Assembly (NCBI RefSeq): GCF_037975245.1
Contig: NC_092568.1
Location: 5,310,001 to 5,374,000, forward strand
Length of the DNA: 64,000 bases
Direction: 5' to 3'
From: Apostichopus japonicus
Taxonomy: Eukaryota; Echinodermata; Holothuroidea; Aspidochirotida; Stichopodidae
The position numbers and the translations under genes were made by a program. The notes below the pieces were generated by a model. That model ran no database searches. It was given only the letters and a program-made list of their open reading frames with translations, and was not told the origin of the DNA. Below, piece after piece: positions 15,549-27,385 of the stretch (its first letter is position 1; the number at the start of each line of letters is the position of its first letter).

Positions 15549-15608
<60 letters not shown>
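15549..15608. repeat. (TA)n microsatellite
   Basis: About 30 TA units ending 20 bp before locus C exon 4. An 18-bp block just upstream (15507-15524) also occurs next to the array at 3371-3432. Confidence 0.95.
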
Positions 15609-15611
<3 letters not shown>

Positions 15612-15627
15612 TTTTTTTATCTTTCAG

Positions 15628-15695
15628 TCACAAATATGGGTTTATGGATAGTGATAGTAGCAGCGGGAATCGTCTGCGCATTTTACACTGCATTG
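15628..15695 (+). pseudogene. Locus C exon 4, intact 68-bp exon
   Basis: Bounded by ctttcag and gtaaaa, exactly 68 bp like exon 4 of gene A, and open throughout: TNMGLWIVIVAAGIVCAFY against TNLNLWIVIVTTGLVCTFY. It encodes a membrane helix of the SLC5 core. It is listed as a pseudogene only because the neighbouring exons are broken. Confidence 0.9.
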
Positions 15696-16273
15696 GTAAA
15701 AAAGAATCTTATTTATATAACTTTTAATATATTTTGTTAGTACTGTACATATTCACAATAAAGAACACATAGCAAGCACAACATGAGATTGTGAATGTGA
15801 TAGTCTGAGATATAAAGGGTTTTGTTTTACAGCATTGTCGATTCTGAGGGTATTGTGACACGAACTCGGTTAATTACTACCAGCGCGGCCTACTTCAGAG
15901 AAATATTTGACTCAATAGGATGTACAAAACCTAATGTAGCTCCTATCATGAAAATGTCATACAGTGCAACATTTTGTGAATTCGCATTAAGGGTGGAGGG
16001 GAGGTGGCGGGGGGGGGGGTACTACCCCTATCCCTTTGGTTACCCTTTGTTATACGCTTGAATTCCTAACCCTTCTTTACGCACCTCTTTACCACACTTT
16101 GTTTTCACATAGGAGGAAACAAAGTGATACTAAGAAACATTGAATGGAAACGTAAAAAATTGTAATTGTTTTTCTCATTTGTAACTGATTATATAGGGTG
16201 GAATCACCAAGTAACAAAAACACTGTATTCCGTGTGTGTATTTGTCCCTTCTGTTACTGTTACTTGTCATTCA

Positions 16274-16389
16274 GCCTCTGAAGAAGATCCTGCTAAGATT
16301 AAAAAAAAACGCCAGGCCCACTTACTTAGACACATTCTCTTATACACAGGCTCTTTAGTGGATAAGCAGTTTGCTAACAGTTTTGTTTT
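16274..16389 (+). repeat. Dispersed repeat relative of 6093-6252
   Basis: Positions 16274-16330 match the right arm of the 6.2-kb palindrome but with a damaged core (GAAA replaced by an A-run). Positions 16333-16389 match 6093-6147 in reverse orientation over about 55 bp. The copy ends in the T-rich tract that immediately precedes the acceptor of locus C exon 5. Confidence 0.75.
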
Positions 16390-16394
16390 ATTAG

Positions 16395-16553
16395 GGTGGA
16401 ATCAAGGGCAGTTATCTGGACAGATGTTCTTTTGGCTTTAGTCATGATTGCAGCTACGACAGTAGTTGTTATAGTGTCATACATCCTGGAGACATGTGGT
16501 TTGGAACAAACTTGACAAATAAGCAGAGAGGTGGGTAAATTCGAAGTGTTCAA
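16395..16553 (+). pseudogene. Locus C exon 5 remnant (frameshift and TGA)
   Basis: Follows a ttttattag acceptor and ends in a good gtaagt donor. It reads GGIK, then after one inserted G reads AVIWTDVLLALVM, then has an in-frame TGA about 36 codons after GGIK, and ends GKFEVF. Gene A has GGIKAVIWTDVFLAIVM and RFEVF at the same positions. It is 159 bp against 155 bp in gene A. Confidence 0.9.
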
Positions 16554-17026
16554 GTAAGTAATTATGTAACAAATGGTTGATGTTTTCACATTATTTATTA
16601 GAGTAATATAGCTCAAAATAGTCCAAAACTCCAATAACCACATTCGTGTATTCTTATAACAATATCTCCCGTATACGTCTATAGTGAAGTTCGAGGGGAA
16701 GTCGGGGGGGGGGGGGGTTGGGTGGTACGGGTTGGTTGAGGAGGTTGGGAGAGATATGGGACGCGTTGACACACCTTATGTTTAATGACGTAACTATTAA
16801 ATTTAACGACACGGTTGTAAACAGTTTGCATTTATTCGTATTATGAACAGTGCGTGATAAATCTCTACCATATTATATACTTGAAGATAGTCAACATTTA
16901 AGATGGAACTCCGACGTACGTTATAGAGATCTTCAGGTGACAGACAATGAAACTCTTGTCTAAATTTTGTTTTGATAGTCTAAAACTTCACCATTGCTAA
17001 TATTCTGTTCCTTACTTTAAACATAG

Positions 17027-17168
17027 CTTTCCTCTCGATCCGATGGTGAGGGCGACATTCTTCTCCGCGATGATTGTTACCTTTTTCTCAAAACTCACCC
17101 TCTACGGTACAAGACAAAACAGCCATTCAGCGATTCTTATCAGCTAGAAGTTTAGGAGACGCAAAAGT
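17027..17168 (+). pseudogene. Locus C exon 6 remnant (frameshift, donor lost)
   Basis: After acatag the frame reads FPLDPMVRATFFSAMI and on to LTLYGTRQ. After one extra A (around 17115-17118) it continues TAIQRFLSARSLGDAK. Gene A has FPVDPTTRTTF, LSIYGISQ and TAVQRFLSARSVKDAK. The donor position has tgttcg in place of gtaagt. Confidence 0.87.
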
Positions 17169-17280
17169 GTTCGTACATATTATTATCTGTCTATTTAAAT
17201 CCAATTTAAGTCCTGTTTAGTCACTCTATATTCGGTACTCTGTATAATGACTGAAACGGATATGCATTAGAGAATGCCAC

Positions 17281-17993
17281 TGTGTTCATAGAACATAGAT
17301 CATGTAGATCACAGATGATATGACAAATATTATAGAACTTAGATCAAAGATCACAAATCAGAGATCCCAGATCAGGCAACATAGATCATGTTCATAGAAC
17401 ATAGATCAGAGATCACAAATCAGAGATCATAGAACATAGATCATAGATCATAAATCAGAGATCAGAGATCAGGCAACATAAATCATGATCATAGATCACA
17501 GATCAGAGATAACAGATTACAGATCATATAGATCATATGACATAGATCAGAGATCACAAATCAGAGATCAGAGCTCAGGCAAAATAGATCACGATCATAG
17601 AACACAAATCAGAGATCACAAATCAGAGATCATAGATCATGTAGATTATAGAACAAAGATCATAGAGGATAGAATATAGAACATAGATCATATATCATAG
17701 AACAAAGAAAATGGATCATAGAATATAGAACAAAAGTCATTGAACATAGACAATGGATCATAGAACATGGACAATGGATCATAAAACATAGCTCATATTC
17801 AAAAAACGATGGATCGTAGATCATAGAACATAGACAATGGGTCATTGAACATAGACAATGATCATATAACATAGATCATAGAACATAGCTCATTATCATA
17901 AACAATGGATCATATAACATAGCTCATTATCATAAACAATGGATCATAGAACATAGCTCATTTTCATAAACAATGGATCATAAAACATAGATC

Positions 17994-17997
<4 letters not shown>
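17281..17997. repeat. Degenerate 'acatagatcatagatca' tandem array
   Basis: About 0.7 kb built from variants of acatagatca, cagagatca and acaatggatca. The order is irregular, with higher-order blocks. It lies between locus C exons 6 and 7 and is followed by a short TA run. Confidence 0.9.

Positions 17998-18026
<29 letters not shown>
17998..18026. repeat. (TA)n microsatellite
   Basis: About 14 TA units closing the 'agatca' array. Confidence 0.9.
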
Positions 18027-18029
<3 letters not shown>

Positions 18030-18656
18030 CATAGGTCATCGATCTGTTCTTAAACCTAGGTTTGATTAACTTTAAATATTCACATTTCGAAAGATCCGTT
18101 TTACTTCAGTCACATGTCCTTTTTGTCACATAGTCGACGAGAGCGACAAGCAAAAATGAAAGCGGCGAACGGACCAGTGATATAACTTTAATTTAACCAA
18201 ACGGCAAATCACTGAAATTGAGTGCAATATTGTCTTCTTAAAAAATGTCAATACACCATAATAAAGTAGCATGTATGTATAAATTGAACGGTAGTTTCTC
18301 AAATGAATATAAACCTCTTAAAGGCTGCAATTTATGAAATTATTAAACAAAATGGCAATAAACTGTCAGAAAATGATGTCATGTTATCAGAAAAGATGGT
18401 GCCGTAGAAGGCCAGATTGAGATCTTAGCACAATAATAATGTTTGTCCTTTTCATCACGTTACAGTTTAATGTTATCTACGTTTGGGTGCGTGTGTGTGT
18501 GTTAACAAAAATGGTACGTAGAAGGTTAAATTCTAATCTGTCTTAGCCATCTGTAATTTGATAACGTCTCGAGCGCTATTTATTGAATGAACTGATCAAA
18601 GAAGCACTCATTCGACTCTTGAGATATTAAAATTCACATTTATTGTTGGCTTTCAG

Positions 18657-18718
18657 ATCTTTATGGTTGACTGTCGGGCTGGCATCAGTAATAGCGTTTC
18701 TGACTTCATTTTACCACA
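18657..18718 (+). pseudogene. Locus C exon 7 remnant (24 bp shorter)
   Basis: Bounded by tttcag and gtgagt as in gene A. Reads SLWLTVGLASVIAFLTSFYH; gene A has SMWLNVP at the start and YAFYH at the end but 28 codons in place of 20. The 24-bp difference keeps frame and shortens a membrane helix. Confidence 0.85.
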
Positions 18719-21507
18719 GTGAGTAAAAACGAATGAATCTTGCAGTCTAAATATTAGCTCTCCCTCGGTTTGTTATAAATCAAATGAACTGGTATAGTCG
18801 TTCTTCAAACTAATATATTCTTCAGCACTCAAAGTACAGACTTATTTGATCTAACAAGACGCAAAGTTGGAAACTTTATAGTATACCCGCATGCAATAAT
18901 AAATATAAGACACTTCATGATATTTATTAAAGAAGCAAAAACTGAAACGCAAGTCCGCGTTAAAGGGTAGTTTATTTGGCTGGAATTACAAAATCAAAGT
19001 TGGGAAATTATCGTCGGTTGTGGGGGTTCGAATTGTTTAGCCAGATACACTTATATATTACCCTTCATTCGTAAAGAATTCAGAATCTGTCAGAAATATT
19101 GCAATATCCTGTTTACTTTTGTTCTTCTAACTATTTACTTAAGTGAATGAAAGTATTGGGTGACGAAATACGTGCCAGAATCGAATGAATGCATCTATAA
19201 CCAGCTGAGGACGTTAACCGCCATGCATTGTTATGACGAAAGTAGCAAGTTAAGCAAAACACTAACAATATAAAGATTGTATATTAGAGAATTCTGATGG
19301 ATGAAAAATCAAACTTAATAGTATAAATCTGACCGTTTGGTCATTGATCTGATAATTCTCCCCCCCCCCGCTCTCTTCACCCTCACCTTCCCCACCCTAC
19401 CCCGTCAAAGGGTTAAATACAATAATTGTGTTCAAAAGTTCATATTATGCCAATTTATGATTTTCATGTGTGTGAATAACCACTTGAGGGTGGTAGTTAA
19501 AAGTAATTTATTAATGAAACATTCATGACAATGTTCTTCCTTTCTTTCATATAAAATTGGAGGATGGAGAAGCGATATGAATGCAGGATAAACAACTTTT
19601 ATCAATGACATAAGCCGGGTTTTTAAATCTCCATATATAGAGCCCATAGCGTTTTTTTTTTGGGGGGGGGGGGTCAGGGTGGGGAATTGACAGAATCGAT
19701 TTAGTCTTGTTATTTTATACCATTTTTAACCCGTTTTCCATTTGCAAACATATAAATCAAACTCTCTGTTCGTTTTGAAAACCCCTTAAAAATACCACTT
19801 CATGAACTGAGACACATAGTACAATCGCCAATAATTCATTCACACAACCAGACTCGCATGACTAGAGTCCGTTCTCAGATTTGTTCTCGAGTAAATATTG
19901 AATACACTCGACAACGTACCAGCAAAATAAGATTCGATTACAATTGTATAAGAATTTCAAACGATATTATCGCAGTGACAATCTTTGTAACAAAATGAGA
20001 AATCTGCTATAGAAAATGAAAATTTATTGTTATATTCCTATCTATTTCTTTCTTATCTTTCATTTTATTCATTTTTCGTCATTTTCTTGACCTTCTCTAG
20101 CTTGCAACACCACTTGTGGCATACATTAACACTCCACCAAACTACAACTCCGCGGACCAGGTTCAAATATAATTCACACCAGAGATTTCTTCACAACCAG
20201 AGAGCTGTTCTCTGTTAACACCATCATAATAAGTCTTTAAAACTATAGCAATTCAGAATTTATAGTATCCCGAAAATAATGTAGAATCGATACCCCTGTA
20301 GCTCATAACAGAAAAAAAGCGGACTTTAATGTGATATCCTGATTAATTTCCTGTGTAAAATGACATATAATACATTTTTGTGTGGGTTAATCATGAAACC
20401 GCCCTATCTTAAGAGACATTACAGGATACCACGATCGTAACGGCATAGATAGACATGTAGACTGTAGGCAGTACAATCATGTTGGTTTACATCTAAACAC
20501 TGTAGGCGTTTGGTGGGGCTGCAAATAGATCAGGGTGGGCGTATATTGCTTTAGTAGTCAAAAGGGGAGTATTGGGGAATGTGTGGGGCACAAATTTGAC
20601 TTTTAACGTTAACATATACGCTACAATATTCACGGTGAATTTGCTGAAAATACAGTAATCATGAATGCTAAGTGTGAGAAATATCCGGCCTCGCTATCCT
20701 AAATTTGATGGCTTAGATACCTATACTGTAGGTATGTCCGGGCATCGTATGGATAAGTTGTTTGGGTGGAGTGGCCCACCGGGGGGGGGGGGTGCGGGGG
20801 GGTGGAGTTGATGGAGCATACATTTATCTTTGGATCTGATATAATGGCCTATCCGGGCCGTGGTGAATAAAATAATTACTTTAATTTTTTAATTACAGAT
20901 CGTGATGATTTTTATTAATCAAACAATATAATCATATTTCCGGCTGCCAAGATCACTTCATCTCTTGCATATTTGCAGGGGCGATGAAGTATGAAATGTT
21001 AAAAGGGATACAAACATATAACCATCATCTTTAGCTCATATATGACAGAGATCTTTGTGAAGAGAAATGCCCCCAAACAGCAAGCTGATAGAAGTATTGC
21101 AACATTTGGGAGATATCTTAAAAGTTAAAAAAAAGAAGGGTAAACATCGTGTCTGGGAGCTGTTATGTTGTAATTTTGTGATGTCATATAATGCCACTAT
21201 ACGACCTGAAACGGTTTATTTTCTCCTTGCTTTTTTTTCGAGGTAGATACTGAAACCAATGATCATTGGGTCATTTAAATAGCTTCAATGTACGCCATGT
21301 TGTATTCAGAATTTTCAAAAACCGATCCCCATTACAGAAAATAAAACGTTGCAGTAAATAACGAAGAGCAAAAAATGAATACATGTGGCTCGATGATGTC
21401 ACATTTAGACTTGAGACAAAGTCTTAAGGCTTGTGTTTGGAGTAACGTTAAAATCTTTGATATCTGCCAATTGGAATAAGAGTTTCTTAAATTGTTTGGG
21501 CAGTTAT
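18719..21507. other. No gene recognised downstream of locus C
   Basis: I looked for counterparts of gene A exons 8-14 on the plus strand here and found none. Poly(C)/poly(G) tracts lie near 19361, 19663 and 20780. Confidence 0.45.
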
Positions 21508-21786
21508 TTCATGACAGTTATCTCTATCACATAGACTAATGATGATGATGGTTGGGTTTGTGTCTCATGTCTGTGGAGGGAGGGAGAGGGAGGGCAGATG
21601 AGAGGAGAGGGGGGGGGGTTGTTCATTACAGTTATCTATATGACATAGACCAATGATAATGATGGTTGGGTTCGTGTCTCCTGTCTGTGGAGGGAGGGAA
21701 GAGGAGGAGGGGAGGGGGTAGTTGTTCATGACAGTTATCTCTATCACATAGACCAATAAAATGATGATGGTTGGGTTTGTGTCTCC
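21508..21786. repeat. Minisatellite array 1 (3 units)
   Basis: Three units of about 90-115 bp, each made of tcatgacagttatct, acatagaccaatgat, gatggttgggtttgtgtctc and a long purine tract (ggagggaggg type). The same family forms array 2 at 28189-28836. Confidence 0.9.
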
Positions 21787-24700
21787 TTTTAACTCAGGTA
21801 GTTTGGCTAAACTCGTTTACCTTTTGCGGATATGGAAGAAAAACCAGTACATGTTTCATCGTTAACAACCGCTGTAGACCGATCGAAGAAGTAACGTGCA
21901 CAAGGGCAAAATGTGATAAAATTTATCAACATAATGGAATCTTATTGTTTTATTTATTATTACTTATATTTATGTTATTTAGTATAAGCCAGTAATCCAA
22001 CTATATGGAATGCTCTACATGAGTGCGCCACCCACTAAAATATTTCCGGTATCTCATTACGTCATGATCTATATATGGTGTCACCATCCTGGTCAGCAGT
22101 CAATATCGAAGTACGCAAATTGGGGGAGACATTCACCCTTAGTAAGCCCGACAGAATCGAAATATGACGGGATAGATCATGGAAAGATCAAGACCAATTT
22201 AGTGTTTGGGTGGAGCGGGGAGGGGGCACACAGGAAGAGTATACACGTTATTCAAATATCTGTCTTGTGTGTTCTGTCCTTTATAGTCTTGTATATATGA
22301 TCTGCTTTGGCTTACACAATGAACTAAGCATCTGAGGAGGTTTATCTGTAACGGTCGACAAGTGATTGATTGTAGTGGTGGTGCTGTGTAATAATTCCAG
22401 TCTTAGTCATTGGGATCTGTCCCTAAACGGTACATTGTGGTTTCAGATATAGTTATCCATCCATCAGGGCAAAAAATCAAAGTATATACAGAAAGATGCA
22501 CTTTGGTAAGCATGGAAACACATTAACCTTTAATAATAAAAAATCTCTTCGAGTTTGTTTGTTTGTTCTAACACTTTCGCGGAACTAGTACGCAGAGACT
22601 TGGAAGCTTCAATGAAATCAATCAGCTTTCCCACCCCAAACTCCCCGCACCATTCCCTCCTTCCACCCTTAATAGTCGGTATGTGATAATGTAATGCACA
22701 ATATGGTTCAACAGGCTGAATATCTCAGAATTAAGCCAATATGTTTGGAACTGACTAAAGCAATGATAGGACCGTAATGACTTTAATGAGAGCCCCATCA
22801 CCTTCCCCCTCCTAAAAATAATAAAATGAGTAAAAATTCACATTTTCTATTTTTCATTCGACATTTCGTTCCCTAAGTGCGGTATTTTGTGGTATTTTGA
22901 TGACTATCTTTACCGGAATCTAGATTATCATTAGATCACAAATGAATAATGGAAATGAGGACGCTATCCTCATTTACAAGATAAATACATGAACAGCATC
23001 TTATGAGATATATAACGGAATTGAATTCTTCAATGCATTTTAAACTCAGGAGAGTTATTAAGATAATCATTCAATGGTGTTTTCTTTTCAATATTGTTAA
23101 TGAATAGTTCTAATGATCAAACACTAAGATTGGAAAGACCAGTTGACCGTTCGCTGGAAACGCGATAACATATAACATTGGTCTTTTTGTAATGTAACAA
23201 TTCACGTACAGATGTTTAATGGCATACCACGACAAATATTTCATATTAACTTTGCATTACATTTCTCAGATTTGTTAGTTCCTGTATCACCATGCATTTT
23301 AAACTGACCTTGGTCGCTGTTTTTTCTTTACTCTTACGTTGTGACCATGCCGTTGTTCTTTACGGTATCGCTTCCTCCCTCCGTATATGCCGGCAATTGT
23401 GGTGCGCGGTACAGAGAAGGAGAAGGAACACCCAGTGGGGAAATACGCACACAACGTATTAGTATCCTTTCCCGTAGTCATATCTACAGGCATGAAGTAA
23501 ATTTGTGCGCTTTACGAAATCGAGTCAATGACGTATGCCAACAAGCTGCAGACGACGAGGCCTAGTTTTGTTGACCATCATCGAGAAAGCGAAATGAAGT
23601 CAAATCGTTTCAATAGGCCCCCTCCCTCCACCACTATAAAATAAAACCAATCATTCGGACCGACCCCTACCCTAAGTGAACTAAATGTCTAGGCTAGGGC
23701 CTACGCAACAAAAAGATTGGGTAAAAAATATAAGTTTACTAAAATATTGAGTAGCTAAATAAATCTGTAATATCGTGACGTTCTATATTATAATTCGAAG
23801 TAGTAGGGTCATCGTCTAATTCTTATTTGATTTTAAGTCAGTTTTAAGAATAAACCTCCCGTTTTAGGCTGTTAACTACCTTGACCCACCTATGAAATAT
23901 GTGACAAGGATTGAATATCATTATAGAAGAGGGACTATATATAGGGACTATATGTACAGGGACTATATGTATAGGGACTATATGTATAGGGACTATATAT
24001 AGAGACTATATATAGGGCTTTATATAGGGCCTATATATAAATATATGTAGTAATCTAAATGGGGACTATTTATGGTTGAAAGTGGAGATCAATAAATCTC
24101 ATTTCACTGTCTCGTCACATTTTACTGGTTATCCACCGTCGCAATCGTTGTGAATCTGGCCTGATTTCTATTACAATAAGCGAGATAATGAGATGTCTCG
24201 GCATGGTCTCGGACCATGATGAAAATGTAGCAGCCTCTCTAATGTGTACCTTTCTCAAGTTTATTTAACTCTATGTCACAATATGATATAGCTGCTAGTG
24301 GCGAGGTGTGTAAGCACTTGCCCCTATTTAATCATTATACCCAACATTACATGTATCGCAGATTGACAAACAGTTTCAAATTTAGAGTCATTTAAATGTG
24401 ATAATCTATTCTAAAAATATTAGAAACCCCATGACAATTATTTGCTAAACTTTGTGATTTTGATGCAAGAATGATTTTCCAGACGATATGCGTTCTAGCA
24501 GGGTTTTTTTCAGCAAAGGTCTTTATCGCAATAGTTAACATTGAAATGGTTGATATGGGTGTAATAAACTTGTTGACTATAGGCCTACTTATGAAAATGT
24601 TCTCACCAATATATCGTACTAAGCATGACGGCGCCTTAGTAAAGATGTCATATTAATTCCAGTATGTTTGTGGGATATGGATTATTTTAAATAATTTCAC

Positions 24701-25143
24701 CATGTTGACTTTTTTGTATGTTGGATATCTGGATACGTTTTCACATGATTTCGGTATGTTAGTGGCAGATGTGTTTTCTATACTAAGATAACTTTAATAT
24801 CACATCGTGTTTGCGAATATGTGATGGGAAGCCCGATTAGCTAATGAAAATAATTAGCTAATTAAAATATGTCGCTATGATGAAACAGGCCACTTCTTCA
24901 CGCAAACTTAATTTGATATGGTTTATTTGTAAATTAAGATCCTTCTATAAACGATGTCAAATTGGTGACATTATTCACTTAAAAGGTTCGATTTTTTAAA
25001 TTTATTTCACATCATAGTACCATGGTACATTGTGCGGTATACTCACTATAGACAAGCCCATTTAGACCAAAACATGTTGAAGTGACGTCACAGAGAGCTG
25101 TTGATATGGGCAGATACAATAATCTTACTCATAACTTAATTTT
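21787..25143. other. Non-coding stretch, no gene recognised
   Basis: Several open frames of 60-96 codons without recognisable domains. One at 24471-24653 has a hydrophobic reading, but no splice border or family motif supports it. Confidence 0.4.
23930..24039. repeat. 13-15-bp minisatellite
   Basis: About eight units of the form agggactatatgtat and shortened variants. Confidence 0.88.
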
Positions 25144-25360
25144 TATCAATGAACTCTATAACAAACTGTGTTGGTATCAATGAACTCTATAACAAACTGT
25201 GTTGGTATCAATGAACTCTATAACAAACTGTGTTGGTATCAATGAACTCTATAACAAACTGTGTTGGTATCAATGAACTCTATAACAAACTGTGTTGGTA
25301 TCAATGAACTCTATAACAAACTGTGTTGGTATCAATGAACTCTATAACAAACTGTGTTGG
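25144..25360. repeat. Seven identical 31-bp tandem repeats
   Basis: The unit starts tatcaatgaactctataaca and ends aactgtgttgg. 217 bp equals exactly seven copies, with no difference that I can see. The flanks are unique. Confidence 0.96.
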
Positions 25361-26270
25361 TGCATGGGTCAGAACAGTGTCGGAATACGATAAGTTGTTG
25401 ACACTTGGAGATAACAAGTTATTTATTTGGTGTATTAATATATTAATTAATTAATTAATCTATTTACAAATCAGTCTGTGAATTAACTGATTTGATGTCA
25501 AACGATTTTGGTGATTGTTATGAAATCTGAATATTTTGCTTTTGGATTGTATTATTTATGACTATTTTTGCATAACAACGTATTATTCTTCATCTTTTCT
25601 TTATCTTTATTTATTTATTTGTTTAGCCAATTTAATTGTTTACTTTAGTTTTTGCATAACAATATTTTGAATGTTCTTTGCGTCATGCTTTAATTTACAA
25701 ACTAAAAGATGGAAATTTCAGAAACGATGATACCAAGACGTTGAATGAAGAATCAACAAAATTGTAAAAACAGTCGAAATAAAAGGTTTTTCGCTTTTGT
25801 TTGACAAATAATTTAGTGTGCAACTGATGAGCATGGGTACTTAAAAAGTGCTTGAACATTGAAAAAAAGGGGAAAGATTGAAGTCAAGAGTATAAGTTAT
25901 AAATATTAGTTTATCATTTTTATTCAACTTCTCTAGTCATTGTAATATGTTTGAATTTCCATGCCGAATGTTATTGATAACCATCAGCAAAATGCGAAAA
26001 GTAATATACCTGAGTGGAAAGACCATTAACATAAATGTTTCTAATGTTTTTAAGAGCCATATTTTTGGGACTTAAACAGATGCATTATGTGTATCTACAC
26101 ACTTATATTACAAATAATACCATTCACAAAGTAACACCAGTAGCTTTTAAGTGATTGCCTTTAAGTATAGCCTATGCCTATGTATGTGTGCATTTCCAAC
26201 AACGTAGGCTAACTAATAACTATAAATAATATGAGCTTAAATAAAGAAAGAAATCTTACCTTGATTGATA
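25361..26270. other. Non-coding AT-rich stretch
   Basis: No exon or repeat unit recognised. Several taatta runs lie near 25430-25460. Confidence 0.5.

Positions 26271-26335
<65 letters not shown>
26271..26335. repeat. (TA)n array at the 3' side of the LINE
   Basis: TA array directly abutting the tetranucleotide tail of the LINE. Confidence 0.93.
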
Positions 26336-26338
<3 letters not shown>

Positions 26339-27269
26339 TAAGTAAGTAAGTAAAACTTTATTGCTCCAAATAAGGAAATTAGTGTCTCGCACATAAAAGT
26401 TCAAAACAGTACAAAAATAAATGAGCATAGGAAAATACAACAGGATATATATATACAGATGGAGAATAAAGAATGAGAATGAAAAACAGTAAGACAAGGA
26501 CAGGATAAAAGATTATTGCAACAGCCTAGCGACGTAAGTTGACATTGAAAAGTTTGATTGCACGGGGAGTGAACGAGTTACGATAGCGATTAGTTCTCGT
26601 GTACGGCTGTCTCAGTCTGCCACTGCCTCTGTTAATTACATTGTCATTAAGATAACAGTGAAGGGGGTGGCAACAGTCATTCCAAACTGAATCTAGCTTT
26701 GTTTGAAGCAGTGACTGGTACACCGAGTCGACTGTATGCTGTTGACCTCCAATGACTCCCCCAGCTTTTCTAATTATGTGATCGATACGGTCCTTCTCGA
26801 CTTTAGTGACATTCCCACCCCAACATATAAGACAGTATCTCCAAACTCCGCAAATAATAGAATTATAAAACATTTGCATTATATCGGTACGTACGTTGAA
26901 TTTGGACAACTTTCTGAGACAATATAACCTGGTATTTAACTTCTTAACCAGGGCATCCACGTGACCATCCCATGTTAAGCTATTGTTGAGGTGAATCCCC
27001 AGATACTTGTAGGAGTGAACCCTTTCAACTTCTTTACCCTTGATCATGACTGGAGGAGGTTCAACAGCATTACGGCGGAAGTCGATGATCATTTCCTTCG
27101 TTTTAGAAATATTCAATTGCAAGAAGTTACTGTCACAATAGTCAACGAATGACTGCAGCTGGCAGAGATATGCCCCATCATCATTACCACGAATGAGTCC
27201 AGCCATGGCTGTGTCATCGGCAAAACTAGAGCGAGTGTGTCGCCACTAGAGCAGCGCCACCTACTCAAT

Positions 27270-27270
<1 letters not shown>
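26336..27270 (-). mobile_element. 5'-truncated non-LTR retrotransposon (Rex/CR1-like)
   Basis: Minus-strand element of about 0.93 kb. It retains the end of the reverse transcriptase, a 3' UTR of about 170 bp and a tail that reads ATAAAGTTTTACTTACTTAC, i.e. an (ACTT)n tail next to an AATAAA signal. Short tandem tails are typical of CR1/Rex-type LINEs. The 5' cut lies just upstream of the RT active site, as expected for incomplete reverse transcription. (TA)n arrays lie on both sides. Confidence 0.85.
26526..27239 (-). pseudogene. Reverse transcriptase C-terminal fragment
   Basis: The open reading frame reads SSFADDTAMAGLI at its start; FADD at 27213-27224 (minus strand) is the catalytic motif of reverse transcriptases. 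It continues with LNISKTKEMIIDFRR, SYKYLGIHLNNSLTW, a leucine-rich RLYCLRKL helix and the NSFTPRAIKLFN end that is common in Rex1/CR1-type elements. A stop precedes it in frame, and the N-terminal endonuclease and the rest of the RT are missing, so it cannot act alone. About 235 codons remain without an internal stop, which suggests a young insertion. Confidence 0.9.
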
Positions 27271-27368
<98 letters not shown>

Positions 27369-27385
27369 AGGGTGTGTGTGTGTGT
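27271..27385. repeat. (TA)n followed by (TG)n
   Basis: TA array at 27271-27349 passing into a TG-rich run. It lies at the 5' side of the truncated LINE. Confidence 0.93.

Larger units (their letters stand above)
12334..15627. other. Locus C introns 2-3; exon 3 not found
   Basis: I looked for the YGFPMRLLGA block of exon 3 and did not find it. The region contains three ccctaa units at about 12882-12897, a short TA run (13360-13390), a hairpin (14669-14704) and a TA-rich run with 'gatata' units at 15060-15150. Confidence 0.4.
10275..18718 (+). pseudogene. Locus C: decayed SLC5 transporter paralogue
   Basis: Six blocks on the plus strand match exons 1, 2, 4, 5, 6 and 7 of gene A in the same order and with the same splice borders. 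The family is the sodium/solute symporter family (SLC5), multi-pass membrane proteins that couple Na+ entry to uptake of monocarboxylates or similar solutes. Damage: TAG in exon 1 (10299-10301), frameshift in exon 2, one-base insertion plus TGA in exon 5, one-base insertion in exon 6, loss of exon 6 donor, 24-bp loss in exon 7. Exon 3 and everything after exon 7 were not found. Exon 4 and its splice sites are intact, so decay looks fairly recent. The exon 2 remnant reads more like gene A than gene B. A functional product is very unlikely. Confidence 0.88.

Noticed and set aside
24471-24653. Hydrophobic 61-codon frame as a possible locus C exon
   Set aside because: Only a loose resemblance to an SLC5 helix; no acceptor or donor at the right place and no signature residues.
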